From NCBI GenBank assembly GCA_903832165.1, contig CAILAQ010000033.1:1-12703 (forward strand): a stretch of DNA of 12,703 nucleotides, read 5' to 3'. The first letter of the stretch is position 1; each line of letters starts with the position of its first letter. The position numbers were made by a program, and so were the translations under genes. The notes beneath the pieces were generated by a model, which worked only from the letters and a program-made list of their open reading frames with translations, was not told the origin of the DNA and made no database searches. This document shows positions 5,325 through 12,641 of the stretch, one piece after another. Origin of the DNA: an uncultured Bacteroidota bacterium. GTDB lineage: Bacteria; Bacteroidota; Bacteroidia; Bacteroidales; UBA12481.

Positions 5325-7111
5325 TCCTCCATCCTCACTGGCCCGGCAGGTGTTACTTCAATCGGCGCAATTTCCAGCTTAATCATCTTTCCCTGGAATT
5401 CTATGCGTTCCAGCCGCTTTTTATTTAATGTTGTTCCCACCTTGATGAAGAACGGAAAAAGATCCTCCCCAACAGCAATGCTCATGTCCTCAACCATTTC
5501 GTCCCAGGTAAGGTGATGCTCAGGATCAGCTTTCCACCGCGTATGCTGCACCCATTTCCATTTAGGATACCACGAAGGGCCAAACCGGTCGTCAATCTTT
5601 TGCCAGATATACCAGGTCTTGACCCAGTCTTTTCCATAACCCCAGCTCTTATTCATCGCTTCATTCTCATAACAGGTGGCCAGATCCATGGCATTTCCTT
5701 TCGGATCGTAGGTGAACATGGAGTTGCATTCCCTGTTTGCCTTGTCAAGCAGATCGGGCTTGAATAAAGCATTCACCTTACCCTGAAACCATCCTGCATG
5801 CGCCTCGCCACGATCGGGAATCGGTGCGATACCGGCAATCTTTCCTTCATCATTGGCCGGTCCGAACATGGTATGTGCCAACTCATGACCAAATATCGAA
5901 AGGACACCATGCCCATCCAGGCTTATTATCCCATTCTCTTTTGGTTTATAGATGTTTACTGCCCAACCGCCCCCATTTCCTGCACATAATATAAGATACA
6001 TCGGTTCTGCAGTTGGTGTGGAGGGTAACCGCTGCTGAATAAAGGCCTGTGCCTTGGGAACGTCGTTCTTAACTGTATTCACCAGACCGGATTTCTGATT
6101 CGCAGCATAATAGAAGACGATGTTGCTGAAATTATCTTCCAGCTCCGGGTAAATAGCTCCACCGCCTTCCATGGTTTGCGGAAGACGAATTGTTCCCCCA
6201 ACCGGCTTCTGAAAATCAGTCAATGCTGCCATCATCTTTGTAAACAACGAATCAGCCAGTGCCTTACGTTCGTCAGAATCCTTGCCCCCTTTTCGGATGG
6301 CCGATAAGTTCCCGCACAATATAACTTTGCCTTTACCGAATTTCCTGATAGCCACTACTTCACGCGGGAGTCCATTGGGGGAGGGCATAGCACTCCACTC
6401 CTTTCCCAACTCCATCTTAGCCCATCGGATTCCGGAAATAGTTGTGTCCTGATTGGTAAGCCTGCCGCTAAAAGCAGAGGCAAGCTTGTTCAGTGTCCAC
6501 TCACTCAGGCCTGGAGCCCCCGCAGGAGTTGCAGCGGAATTTGCCGGCGAAGAAGAGGAAGTCCGTGCGGGTCCTCCCCTGCGGATTGGGTTACCTTGAA
6601 TAAGAAGGCCACCGCCGCCTTGTACGAATTTTACTATGGCGGCAATCTCCGCATCAGTATAGTCCTGCGCTTCCGGAGATGATTGCTCGGTGATAATCAC
6701 ATCATACTTTGTGTTGGGCCACCAGGCAAAAGGATAGATCTTATTTTCAGTATCGTACAAAACCCTGACCCGGCTGCAACCTTTCGGATCCAATACCGTA
6801 TTTACCGTGGCATGGCTTCCGATTGCCCGGTATCCCGATTTATTCAACCGCTCAGGTAAGTCCCAGAGCGTGGCAAAAGAGCAATCATGGGCCATATCGA
6901 CCAGTACGTTATATCCTTTGTCATTGACCACCGATTGTTCGGCAAACAACGGCTTTTGGGCCGAGAGCTTCTTGAAAGTTGCCAGCTCTAAGGTCTTTCC
7001 TGTCGTCCAGGCTCTGGTGATCTCGTTATCCAGGTTCCCCTGTGCCATAGCTGAAGGGGTACAAACTGAAAATGAGAGAAGTAGGATTGAAATGCAATTG
7101 GTAAATGACAT
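5303..7111 (-). CDS. Secreted M60-like zinc metallopeptidase with N-terminal Rossmann-like domain
   Basis: The 602-residue product has a signal peptide (hydrophobic core CISILLLSFSV, probable cleavage after SAMA at about 23) and no lipobox or T9SS signal, so it is probably periplasmic. Residues about 65-300 look like a Rossmann/GATase-1-like domain (YNVLVDMAHD, YDVIITEQSSPE, IVKFVQGGGGLLIQGNP, GKGKVILCGNLS). This is broken by a Ser/Ala/Pro-rich insert at about 181-201. The catalytic half carries HELAH at 409-413, an HExxH zinc motif. Candidate third ligands are Glu422 and Glu436 (GEAHAGWF), both at M60-compatible spacing. A downstream Trp-rich helical region (about 495-575) fits gluzincin C-terminal helices. 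M60 enzymes often cut glycoproteins or mucins; that role is not shown here. The start keeps the signal peptide. The last codons come from a repeat unit. Family-level call is moderate. Confidence 0.7.
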   Translation of the reverse strand: MSFTNCISILLLSFSVCTPSAMAQGNLDNEITRAWTTGKTLELATFKKLSAQKPLFAEQSVVNDKGYNVLVDMAHDCSFATLWDLPERLNKSGYRAIGSHATVNTVLDPKGCSRVRVLYDTENKIYPFAWWPNTKYDVIITEQSSPEAQDYTDAEIAAIVKFVQGGGGLLIQGNPIRRGGPARTSSSSPANSAATPAGAPGLSEWTLNKLASAFSGRLTNQDTTISGIRWAKMELGKEWSAMPSPNGLPREVVAIRKFGKGKVILCGNLSAIRKGGKDSDERKALADSLFTKMMAALTDFQKPVGGTIRLPQTMEGGGAIYPELEDNFSNIVFYYAANQKSGLVNTVKNDVPKAQAFIQQRLPSTPTAEPMYLILCAGNGGGWAVNIYKPKENGIISLDGHGVLSIFGHELAHTMFGPANDEGKIAGIAPIPDRGEAHAGWFQGKVNALFKPDLLDKANRECNSMFTYDPKGNAMDLATCYENEAMNKSWGYGKDWVKTWYIWQKIDDRFGPSWYPKWKWVQHTRWKADPEHHLTWDEMVEDMSIAVGEDLFPFFIKVGTTLNKKRLERIEFQGKMIKLEIAPIEVTPAGPVRMEEVRLAPH

Positions 7112-7145
7112 AATTCTGAAATTGGTAATTAATAACCGGCTATAT

Positions 7146-7153
7146 CAAAGTTA
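7146..7153 (-). promoter_or_regulatory. Possible separate -7 promoter element for the M60-like peptidase gene
   Basis: The minus strand reads TAACTTTG, an exact TAnnTTTG, one base after the stop codon of the methyltransferase gene and about 35 nt before the peptidase ATG. It would give a leader of about 30 nt. No -33 TTTG at the usual spacing. It suggests that the peptidase can be expressed apart from the upstream genes. Confidence 0.5.
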
Positions 7154-7154
7154 A

Positions 7155-8018
7155 CTATTCCCCGCCAATGACGATCCAGAAGGATCCACCGTGCTTTTCA
7201 ACCTCCTTCATGGTGGGATGGTCCCAGATTTCTTTCAGCATTCCGTTCAGCTCCGGGTTCTGGCTGATATGCCAGGCCGGGAAAACAGGTTTGTACTTTT
7301 TGGGATTGGCAAGTAAAAATGCGGCAAGCATATATTGCTCGGAATAGAACCGATCGCACATGAATGACGGGTAATCCCAGGGCAGGTAGATATCATGAAA
7401 CTCCACAATTACCCCGGGCCGGAGCAAAGGCAGAATTTCAAGGAAAGTGACTGTTGCATCAGAGTTTGGCAGGCAACGATGCGAGTTGTCGATAAAGAGA
7501 ATATCGTTTGCTTCCAGCTGATTGCTTATAAAATTGATATCCTCTATTTTTTCAAGAGGCTTTCGAATGATCTCATCTGCCAGATGATCAATGTTAGCTC
7601 TTGGAAATGGATCAATCGACAGGATATTTGTTGAAAGATGATGATCACCGATCGCTTTGCGCGCAACTTTGGTGGAATTTCCGGAACCTATCTCAATAAA
7701 TCTTGCAGGCTTGAAATGGCCGATGAGCGTATAAAGGGCCATGATGTCGAGCCCGGGTAAATACCCGTTGTTCCAGGCTGGCTGGTTTTCGTCAGGCTCA
7801 TTCTTTGACAGGTTAAGAGAAAAAAATGTTTCCTTATGGGTTGTAATTTCCTCAATTAAATTTGTATAATCAATATTTTCAATAAGTTGAAGTAGCCCGG
7901 GATGGGCAGGAAGCTGGTGTCCCCATCTGGGTTTCATATCCACCTTATATTCCAGTATCAGTTTCTGATAACCGGGATGCAGTAACTTGGCCGTCGATTT
8001 TAATGAGAATTTCATCAT
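7155..8018 (-). CDS. Class I SAM-dependent methyltransferase, unknown substrate
   Basis: The 287-residue cytoplasmic protein has a Rossmann methyltransferase core. Motif I is IEIGSGNST (108-116), the acidic end of the second strand is SIDPFPR (134-140), and there is a later LFIDNSHR (174-181). The EFHDIYLPWDYP stretch (206-217) follows PGVIVEFHD. The IDNSH and FHD pattern resembles the Methyltransf_24-like group that includes glycan- and cephalosporin-hydroxylase-like methyltransferases, which often bind a metal through Asp/His. It lies 42 nt downstream of rnhB in a minus-strand run that starts with sugar-nucleotide genes, so methylation of a surface sugar or lipid is a reasonable guess but no more. 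Two ATGs in tandem (8018 and 8015) make the exact start uncertain by one codon. No SD is visible. Confidence 0.8.
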   Translation of the reverse strand: MMKFSLKSTAKLLHPGYQKLILEYKVDMKPRWGHQLPAHPGLLQLIENIDYTNLIEEITTHKETFFSLNLSKNEPDENQPAWNNGYLPGLDIMALYTLIGHFKPARFIEIGSGNSTKVARKAIGDHHLSTNILSIDPFPRANIDHLADEIIRKPLEKIEDINFISNQLEANDILFIDNSHRCLPNSDATVTFLEILPLLRPGVIVEFHDIYLPWDYPSFMCDRFYSEQYMLAAFLLANPKKYKPVFPAWHISQNPELNGMLKEIWDHPTMKEVEKHGGSFWIVIGGE

Positions 8019-8060
8019 GAAGCGGATCAGTTGAACATTCGAATTGTGCGGTCGAATTTA

Positions 8061-8675
8061 TTAATTAAAAAGGGATAGCTGGTCATCCAGCAGACGAAAC
8101 GTTTTCCGATGATAGGGGCAGGGTCCGGCGGCACGTATGGCTTCACGATGTTCACGGGTAGGATACCCTCTATTATGATCCCAAAGGTAAGACGGATACT
8201 CCTCATGGATTTTCAACATGAAATCATCCCGGTGTGTTTTTGCCAGGACAGATGCCGCTGCAATACTCATAAACCTTCCGTCGCCCCGGATCTCGCAGCT
8301 ATGAGGGATTCCTGGGTATGGGTTAAACCGGTTTCCGTCGATCAGCAGGAATTCGGGAATTATTTTCAGCTGCCCGAGAGCCCGGTGCATAGCCAGAAAA
8401 CTGGCATTCAAAATATTTATTTCATCGATTTCTTCCGGATCAACACTTGCCACGGCCCATGCAATGGCTGACGCTTCGATTACAGGCCGTAGTAATTCTC
8501 TCTGCTTAAGATTGAGCTGCTTGGAATCATTTAATTGTGGATGAAAAAATCCTTCAGGCAAAATAACGGCAGCTGCGAAAACAGGTCCGGCTAAGCAACC
8601 GCGACCGGCTTCATCACATCCGGCTTCAATACGATTTGGTTCTTTAAAGGAAAGCAGATTTATACGGCTCTTCAA
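8061..8675 (-). CDS. rnhB: Ribonuclease HII (TTG start)
   Basis: The 204-residue enzyme removes ribonucleotides from DNA and the RNA strand of RNA-DNA hybrids. The signature IEAGCDEAGRGCLAGPV gives catalytic Asp21 and Glu22; LIDGN gives Asp113 and AKTHRDDF gives Asp150, completing the DEDD set. SKQL (51-54), the GDGRFMSIAAASVLAK segment and the HNRGYPT motif are also as expected. A reading from ATG 8822 would add 49 residues (150 nt overlap with the upstream gene) that look like transferase-gene shadow. The best start is TTG at 8675, whose TTGA overlaps the TGA stop of the transferase by 4 nt, a typical coupled arrangement that gives the usual family length. An ATG at 8726 is the alternative. 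There is only a weak GGAAGC upstream. Confidence 0.9.
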   Translation of the reverse strand: MKSRINLLSFKEPNRIEAGCDEAGRGCLAGPVFAAAVILPEGFFHPQLNDSKQLNLKQRELLRPVIEASAIAWAVASVDPEEIDEINILNASFLAMHRALGQLKIIPEFLLIDGNRFNPYPGIPHSCEIRGDGRFMSIAAASVLAKTHRDDFMLKIHEEYPSYLWDHNRGYPTREHREAIRAAGPCPYHRKTFRLLDDQLSLFN

Positions 8676-9775
8676 TGCTTGAGAGCGGCTTCCATATGGG
8701 GTTCCTCTTTTTCCACTTTGATGCATTTTGCAAGATAGCAAGGAATGAGGCTTAGTGCAAGAGCTGTCGGAAACAAGATAAAAGCCAGAAGGAGTGGATT
8801 CAGGTCTCTCAGGAAATAACACATAACGAACAGTGCGGCATTCATGAGAATAATAGTAAGGGAAGCCTGTAAATGGCTGAATCCCAATCTGAGGAAAATA
8901 TGATGAAGGTGGGTTCTGTCGGCATGGAATGGTGATTGGCCTTTGAGAATCCGAAGGGTAGATACCCTTATCGTATCAATCATCGGAATGATCATGACAC
9001 TCATGATGACTGTTGGAAAGGCTCTCATAAAATGCACATTGGCAGGCGCGATTTCGCAGCAAAGTATTTTTATCGATAAAATGGAGAAGATGAATCCCAA
9101 TAACAATGATCCGGAATCTCCCATAAATAATTTAAGTTTCTTCCCGAAAACATTAAAGCCATAAAAAGCCATCAGTCCGCCTGCCAGGGAAAAAGCGAGT
9201 ACCGAATAATTAAATAAACCTAAGGCATCCAGCCATATCCCGAAAACCAATGAAATAAAGATCCCCATTCCACTTGCCAATCCGTCAATACCGTCGAGCA
9301 GGTTAAAGGCATTGATCAGGAAAAGAAATACCAGCACAGAGAAGACAATGCTGAACCAGACAGGCAACGTGCCGATTCCCATCATGCCGTGAAAAGTAGT
9401 AATCCGTATATCTGCAATTCCAACAACCAGCAGAGCAGCAATAGCTTCGGCAAGGAATTTTTTGGACCAGCTTAAACTGATGAGGTCATCCTTTAAGCCG
9501 ATACCGAAAATGATCAGAAGGCCGGCAAAAACATACATGAATTCTCCGTCTGTGCCATTTCGTAAGAAGAGGGAAGTTCCGAGCATGGTAGCAGAGAAAA
9601 TAGCAACTCCTCCCAATGCAGGCACTGCACCACTATGACTGGTTCGTCCATTTGGCAGAGCTACCAGCTTTTTTTCCCGGGAAATTTTCACAATTGGAGG
9701 TATGGTTATCCAGGATACAATAAACCCTGTAATTAAAGCCAAAACCAACGGAAAGTTTGCGAAGAGGAAAGTCAT
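8672..9775 (-). CDS. Polyprenyl-phosphate N-acetylhexosamine-1-phosphate transferase (WecA/TagO/MraY family)
   Basis: The 367-residue polytopic inner-membrane enzyme moves a HexNAc-1-phosphate from a UDP-sugar to undecaprenyl phosphate, starting a lipid-linked glycan. Family motifs are in order: NGRTSHSGAVPALGG (42-56), the Asp pair LKDD (94-97), NAFNLLDGIDGLASG (155-169), FMGDSGSLLLG (217-227) and the cytosolic HADRTHLHH (284-292), which is typical of WecA/TagO rather than MraY. About ten hydrophobic segments are visible, and the length is normal. It follows the dehydratase-like gene by 121 nt and overlaps rnhB by 4 nt. Together with the dehydratase it points to O-antigen-like or capsule synthesis. 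The sugar is not determined by sequence. No SD is seen before ATG 9775. Confidence 0.92.
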   Translation of the reverse strand: MTFLFANFPLVLALITGFIVSWITIPPIVKISREKKLVALPNGRTSHSGAVPALGGVAIFSATMLGTSLFLRNGTDGEFMYVFAGLLIIFGIGLKDDLISLSWSKKFLAEAIAALLVVGIADIRITTFHGMMGIGTLPVWFSIVFSVLVFLFLINAFNLLDGIDGLASGMGIFISLVFGIWLDALGLFNYSVLAFSLAGGLMAFYGFNVFGKKLKLFMGDSGSLLLGFIFSILSIKILCCEIAPANVHFMRAFPTVIMSVMIIPMIDTIRVSTLRILKGQSPFHADRTHLHHIFLRLGFSHLQASLTIILMNAALFVMCYFLRDLNPLLLAFILFPTALALSLIPCYLAKCIKVEKEEPHMEAALKH

Positions 9776-9840
9776 CAGGTTTAAAATAGGAATAATGCCA
9801 TGAAGATACTTTCAACATCTGCGATAAAAAAACAGATTGA

Positions 9841-9892
9841 GTATCCTGCTACATTATTAATGTATCCTGCTGCCTTGAGCAGGTAACCTGCT
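9841..9892. repeat. Three direct repeats GTATCCTGCT at an exact 21-nt period
   Basis: GTATCCTGCT occurs at 9841-9850 and 9862-9871, and GTAACCTGCT at 9883-9892, each separated by 11 nt. The third copy is also the right arm of the hairpin AGCAGG-TAA-CCTGCT (9878-9892). The array lies 4 nt downstream of the dehydratase-like stop and about 66 nt upstream of the transferase start, in an otherwise featureless 121-nt gap. A 21-nt step is two helical turns, so the copies face the same side of the DNA, as operator sites do. It could equally be a decayed repeat or a 3' structure. Confidence 0.7.
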
Positions 9893-9896
9893 TTGC

Positions 9897-11138
9897 CTAC
9901 ATCTTTTGATCCAACCCTTTTCCTGTTTCAATATGCTCGAAACTGGGGATAAGCTGTGAAAGAACTTTTACGATTTCAGATTTGGAGATTCCGGGAATTC
10001 GCAATGTTTCTTCGAGCAGACCGGTTACCTGCCGTATATCCTCGATGGGACGACGGGGTGCATTTTTTATAACTCCCAATGATTCATACAATTCAAGATC
10101 CACATCTTCCCCTTCAGTGCTGAATTCCTCATAGGCTTTCTCGCCACTGGTGTCGGATTTGAAAAAGTAAACGGGATAGTCAGGCAGCAGACTCTCTTTC
10201 GTGTCACGCGTCGCGCGTACCGTGTTTCGATCTTTTAAAAAGGCGCGGGCTTCCTCTTCGGAGGCACAGACTAAAGGTTCAAATCCCTGTTCATGTAAAA
10301 ATGCTATCGCGATTTCGGAAAATGTCATCATGCTTTCTTCGGCAAGCTTGGGAAAGAAGATCTCCCCTGATTTGCCAAGGATACAGGCGAGCAGGCAGAT
10401 TTCTCCAGATTCGCCGGGCGACACGAAAAATCTCTTTACGTCTGAAGGAGCCGATAAGGGCTGCTGTTTCAGCATTCGATACATGAAACCGTCGGGCAGG
10501 CTGCCCTGCGAAAAGGCAACATTGGCAAATCGGGCTGTGGTAATAGGAAAGATCCGTGAATAAGCCATGATAACCTCTTCCATGATTTTCTTACTGGCGC
10601 CCATGATGTTTACCGGATTGGCGGCCTTATCGGTGCTTACACAGAAAAAATGGTGAGGAGGTGAGGAGGTGAGGAGGTTTAGCAGCTTTTCTGCCTTGAT
10701 TACATTATTTTCGAGTAGTGCGGTGATGGAATATTCGTCTTTTTCTGAACGTACGTGTTTATGTGCGGCAAAGTTGGCGACAATCTCAAAGGGCCCCTCA
10801 TTGCTCAGTATTCTTTCAAAAACCGGATCCCCGAAATTAACCGGGTAGGTCTTGTAAACATCGGGCATCTTCACTCCATAGCTGCTTCGAAGATCGCGTG
10901 TCAGCTCGGTAAGCCCGTTCTCGCTTATGTCGGCAACGATCAGCCTGGCAGGCTCATATCTTAATAAAGCTTTAATATAGGAAGATCCTATGGTTCCTGC
11001 ACCGCCGATGACCATAGCTGATTTGCCCTGGATTTCGCGAAGCAGGGTTTCATGGTTTTTCAGGAGATCAGGAGCAAAGAGACTCTGTTCGCGATGTGTA
11101 ATGTTCCTTGAAATAAAAGAACTGATATCGAATGGCAT
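9897..11138 (-). CDS. Nucleotide-sugar 4,6-dehydratase-like SDR protein (CapD/WbpM/FlaA1 family)
   Basis: The 413-residue cytoplasmic protein has an N-terminal NAD(P) Rossmann motif GGAGTIGS (45-52) and LIVADISEN (66-74). The active-site block CVSTDKAANPVNIMGASKK (166-184) has Met where classical SDRs have Tyr, a hallmark of the UDP-HexNAc 4,6-dehydratase group (PglF, WbpM, FlaA1). ARFANVAFSQGSLPDGF (202-218) and the FFVSPGESGE region (237-246) match the sugar-binding half. It is the short soluble type without the N-terminal membrane domain, with an added helical C-terminus (about 340-413). The likely substrate is a UDP-N-acetylhexosamine. It is first in a minus-strand run and feeds the transferase downstream. 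Residues 155-163 are coded by an 8-nt tandem repeat. Exact stereochemistry is unknown. Confidence 0.85.
   Translation of the reverse strand: MPFDISSFISRNITHREQSLFAPDLLKNHETLLREIQGKSAMVIGGAGTIGSSYIKALLRYEPARLIVADISENGLTELTRDLRSSYGVKMPDVYKTYPVNFGDPVFERILSNEGPFEIVANFAAHKHVRSEKDEYSITALLENNVIKAEKLLNLLTSSPPHHFFCVSTDKAANPVNIMGASKKIMEEVIMAYSRIFPITTARFANVAFSQGSLPDGFMYRMLKQQPLSAPSDVKRFFVSPGESGEICLLACILGKSGEIFFPKLAEESMMTFSEIAIAFLHEQGFEPLVCASEEEARAFLKDRNTVRATRDTKESLLPDYPVYFFKSDTSGEKAYEEFSTEGEDVDLELYESLGVIKNAPRRPIEDIRQVTGLLEETLRIPGISKSEIVKVLSQLIPSFEHIETGKGLDQKM
10652..10675 (-). repeat. 8-nt tandem repeat (three copies) inside the dehydratase-like gene
   Basis: The + strand has three consecutive GGTGAGGA units (coding strand TCCTCACC), followed by GG. 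They code the LLTSSPPHH stretch just before the catalytic STDK. The unit length is not a multiple of three, so gain or loss of one unit would shift the frame and cut the protein before its active site. The present copy number keeps the frame open. Confidence 0.85.
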
Positions 11139-11168
11139 AATATGAAATTTGTAAAGGTGATCGGCCGT

Positions 11169-11176
11169 TAAAGATA
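11169..11176 (-). promoter_or_regulatory. Weak -7-like element for the dehydratase-transferase run
   Basis: The minus strand reads TATCTTTA, one mismatch from TAnnTTTG, 30 nt before the ATG at 11138. It would give a leader of about 25 nt, similar to typA. No -33 match at the right distance. It is the best candidate in the 89-nt divergent gap; on the + strand, TATATTGG (11197-11204) is an equally weak candidate for the radical SAM gene. Confidence 0.35.
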
Positions 11177-11227
11177 GGGGTTTCAGTCATAAATATTATA
11201 TTGGGATCAAATTCTCTTGAACTGCCT

Positions 11228-12595
11228 ATGGATGTCCTGCTTATTTACCCGGCCGATGGATTGCGGTTCTTTCAATCCATGGTACCACTGGGAATGTTGA
11301 GTATTGCCACCGTCATTAAGGAGGCAGGCTACTCGGTGAGGGTGATCGACCTGAATCATTACCACGGAAATCTCCGTGATGACCTGCGTGATTGGCAGCC
11401 TCGGATTGTGGGAATCGGAGGGACCACACCTTCACGGGTGAAAAGTTTCAGCATTGCCAGAAAAGTTAAAAAAGCCTCGCCGGAGACGATAGTCGTATAT
11501 GGAGGGGTGAATGCTTCGTTTACCGCCCGGGAAGTTTTGGAAAATATTCCAGAGATCGATTATATCATTATGGGTGAGGGAGAGCTTTCTTTCAGGGCAT
11601 TCTGTCATTCTGTTTTACGAAGATCCGGTGAGCTGTATTCAATTGCCGGCCTCGCATTCCGCTCTGAGAAGGGGATCAGGCTTAATCCCGCTCAACGGAT
11701 ACTGGACCTTTCCGCACTTCCATTTCCCGATCGTGATCTGCTGCCGGGAGATTACAAACTTGATATGGATTTTATCCCGGGTATTGCCGAGCCGCTTATC
11801 ACCTCAAGGGGATGCCCGGCTATCTGTAATTTTTGCTCCGCCTCGCGTATGTTTCCCGGCGGTGTAAGGTATCGCCCGATGGATCAGGTGGGTCAGGAGC
11901 TCACGTACATGATGGAAAGGCGAAAATTTCAGGGACTTAAAGTCTTCGACAGTACATTTACCGCCGGTCGTGATCATGTACTTAGCTTCTGCGCTACGGT
12001 AAAACCTTTTAATCTGTTATGGGAGTGTGAGATACGGGCTGATACGGTCGACTTTGAATTGCTGAAAACCATGAAGGAGGCCGGATGTTACTATGTTAAT
12101 ATGGGCCTCGAAAGTTCAGACGCCGACAGGTTGAAGAAAATTGCCAAGGGGATAAGCACGGATCAGGCACTGCAAGTTATGGCAGATTGCCGCGAGATAG
12201 GAATCCTGATCAAGGTGTTCTTTACTTTCGGTCATCCGGGACAGACTTTCAAAGAGTGCAAAAAGGATATCGCATTTATCAGGGAACATCGAAAAAATAT
12301 TGATTTTTACGCCGTTACCCCAGGCCTTAAAGTTTATCCCGGCACCCGGCTTGAGAAGGAGGCCCGCGAATCAGGATTTCTTCCACCGGATTTTTCGTGG
12401 ATAACTTCACGGCCATCTTTGGGTAACCTTCTGTTGCTGGAACCTTCCAATACCTTTATTCTTTTTCAGAAAGGACTCGGACCATGGCGACTCCTGCAGA
12501 TAGTTATCATTCTCCTGTTTTCCGGCCTCTATTCAACTCCGGAATTTATGGCTCGCATGATCCGGGAAAATCTGAAATTTCTTTTCCGGAAATAA
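11228..12595 (+). CDS. B12-binding radical SAM protein, unknown substrate
   Basis: The 455-residue protein has an N-terminal cobalamin-binding-type Rossmann domain (about 1-140: MDVLLIYP, GMLSIATVIKEAGY, VVYGGVNASF, IIMGEGE). A radical SAM TIM-barrel core follows, with Cys196, Cys200 and Cys203 in TSRGCPAICNFC, the CxxxCxxC that holds the [4Fe-4S] cluster. Later elements include WECEIRAD, MGLESSDADRLKKIAKG and FTFGHPGQT, typical of the BchE/HpnP-type class, whose members methylate or rearrange lipids, hopanoids and other metabolites. A hydrophobic helix near the C-terminus (LLQIVIILLFSGLY) suggests membrane contact. A TTG at 11201 would add nine residues, but ATG 11228 begins the expected MxVLLIYP strand and is chosen. 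No SD. It is divergent from the glycan genes. The substrate cannot be told. Confidence 0.88.
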   Translation: MDVLLIYPADGLRFFQSMVPLGMLSIATVIKEAGYSVRVIDLNHYHGNLRDDLRDWQPRIVGIGGTTPSRVKSFSIARKVKKASPETIVVYGGVNASFTAREVLENIPEIDYIIMGEGELSFRAFCHSVLRRSGELYSIAGLAFRSEKGIRLNPAQRILDLSALPFPDRDLLPGDYKLDMDFIPGIAEPLITSRGCPAICNFCSASRMFPGGVRYRPMDQVGQELTYMMERRKFQGLKVFDSTFTAGRDHVLSFCATVKPFNLLWECEIRADTVDFELLKTMKEAGCYYVNMGLESSDADRLKKIAKGISTDQALQVMADCREIGILIKVFFTFGHPGQTFKECKKDIAFIREHRKNIDFYAVTPGLKVYPGTRLEKEARESGFLPPDFSWITSRPSLGNLLLLEPSNTFILFQKGLGPWRLLQIVIILLFSGLYSTPEFMARMIRENLKFLFRK

Positions 12596-12616
12596 TCAGA
12601 ATAGTCTGAAATTATT
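12591..12616 (+). terminator. Weak AT-rich hairpin at the end of the radical SAM gene
   Basis: AATAAT-CAGA, loop ATAG, TCTG-AA-ATTATT forms a 10-bp stem with a 2-nt bulge that overlaps the stop codon. Only a short T-run (ATTTG) follows, so termination would be weak. It lies 25 nt before the rubrerythrin start. Confidence 0.3.
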
Positions 12617-12641
12617 GAAATTTGTCAAAAATATTGTTGCC

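Noticed and set aside
8676..8822. RNase HII start at ATG 8822
   Set aside because: It needs a 150-nt overlap with the well-supported transferase C-terminus, and the extra residues match no RNase HII feature.
10201..10563. Plus-strand ORF inside the dehydratase-like gene
   Set aside because: It lies opposite a strongly supported coding region and has no recognisable domain.
11201..11227. TTG start of the radical SAM gene
   Set aside because: The ATG at 11228 begins the conserved MxVLLIYP strand; the extra nine residues are not part of the fold.
12621..12639. Promoter directly before rubrerythrin (TTTG and TATTGTTG)
   Set aside because: The elements are only 7 nt apart and the -7-like sequence ends 2 nt before the ATG, so spacing and position do not fit.
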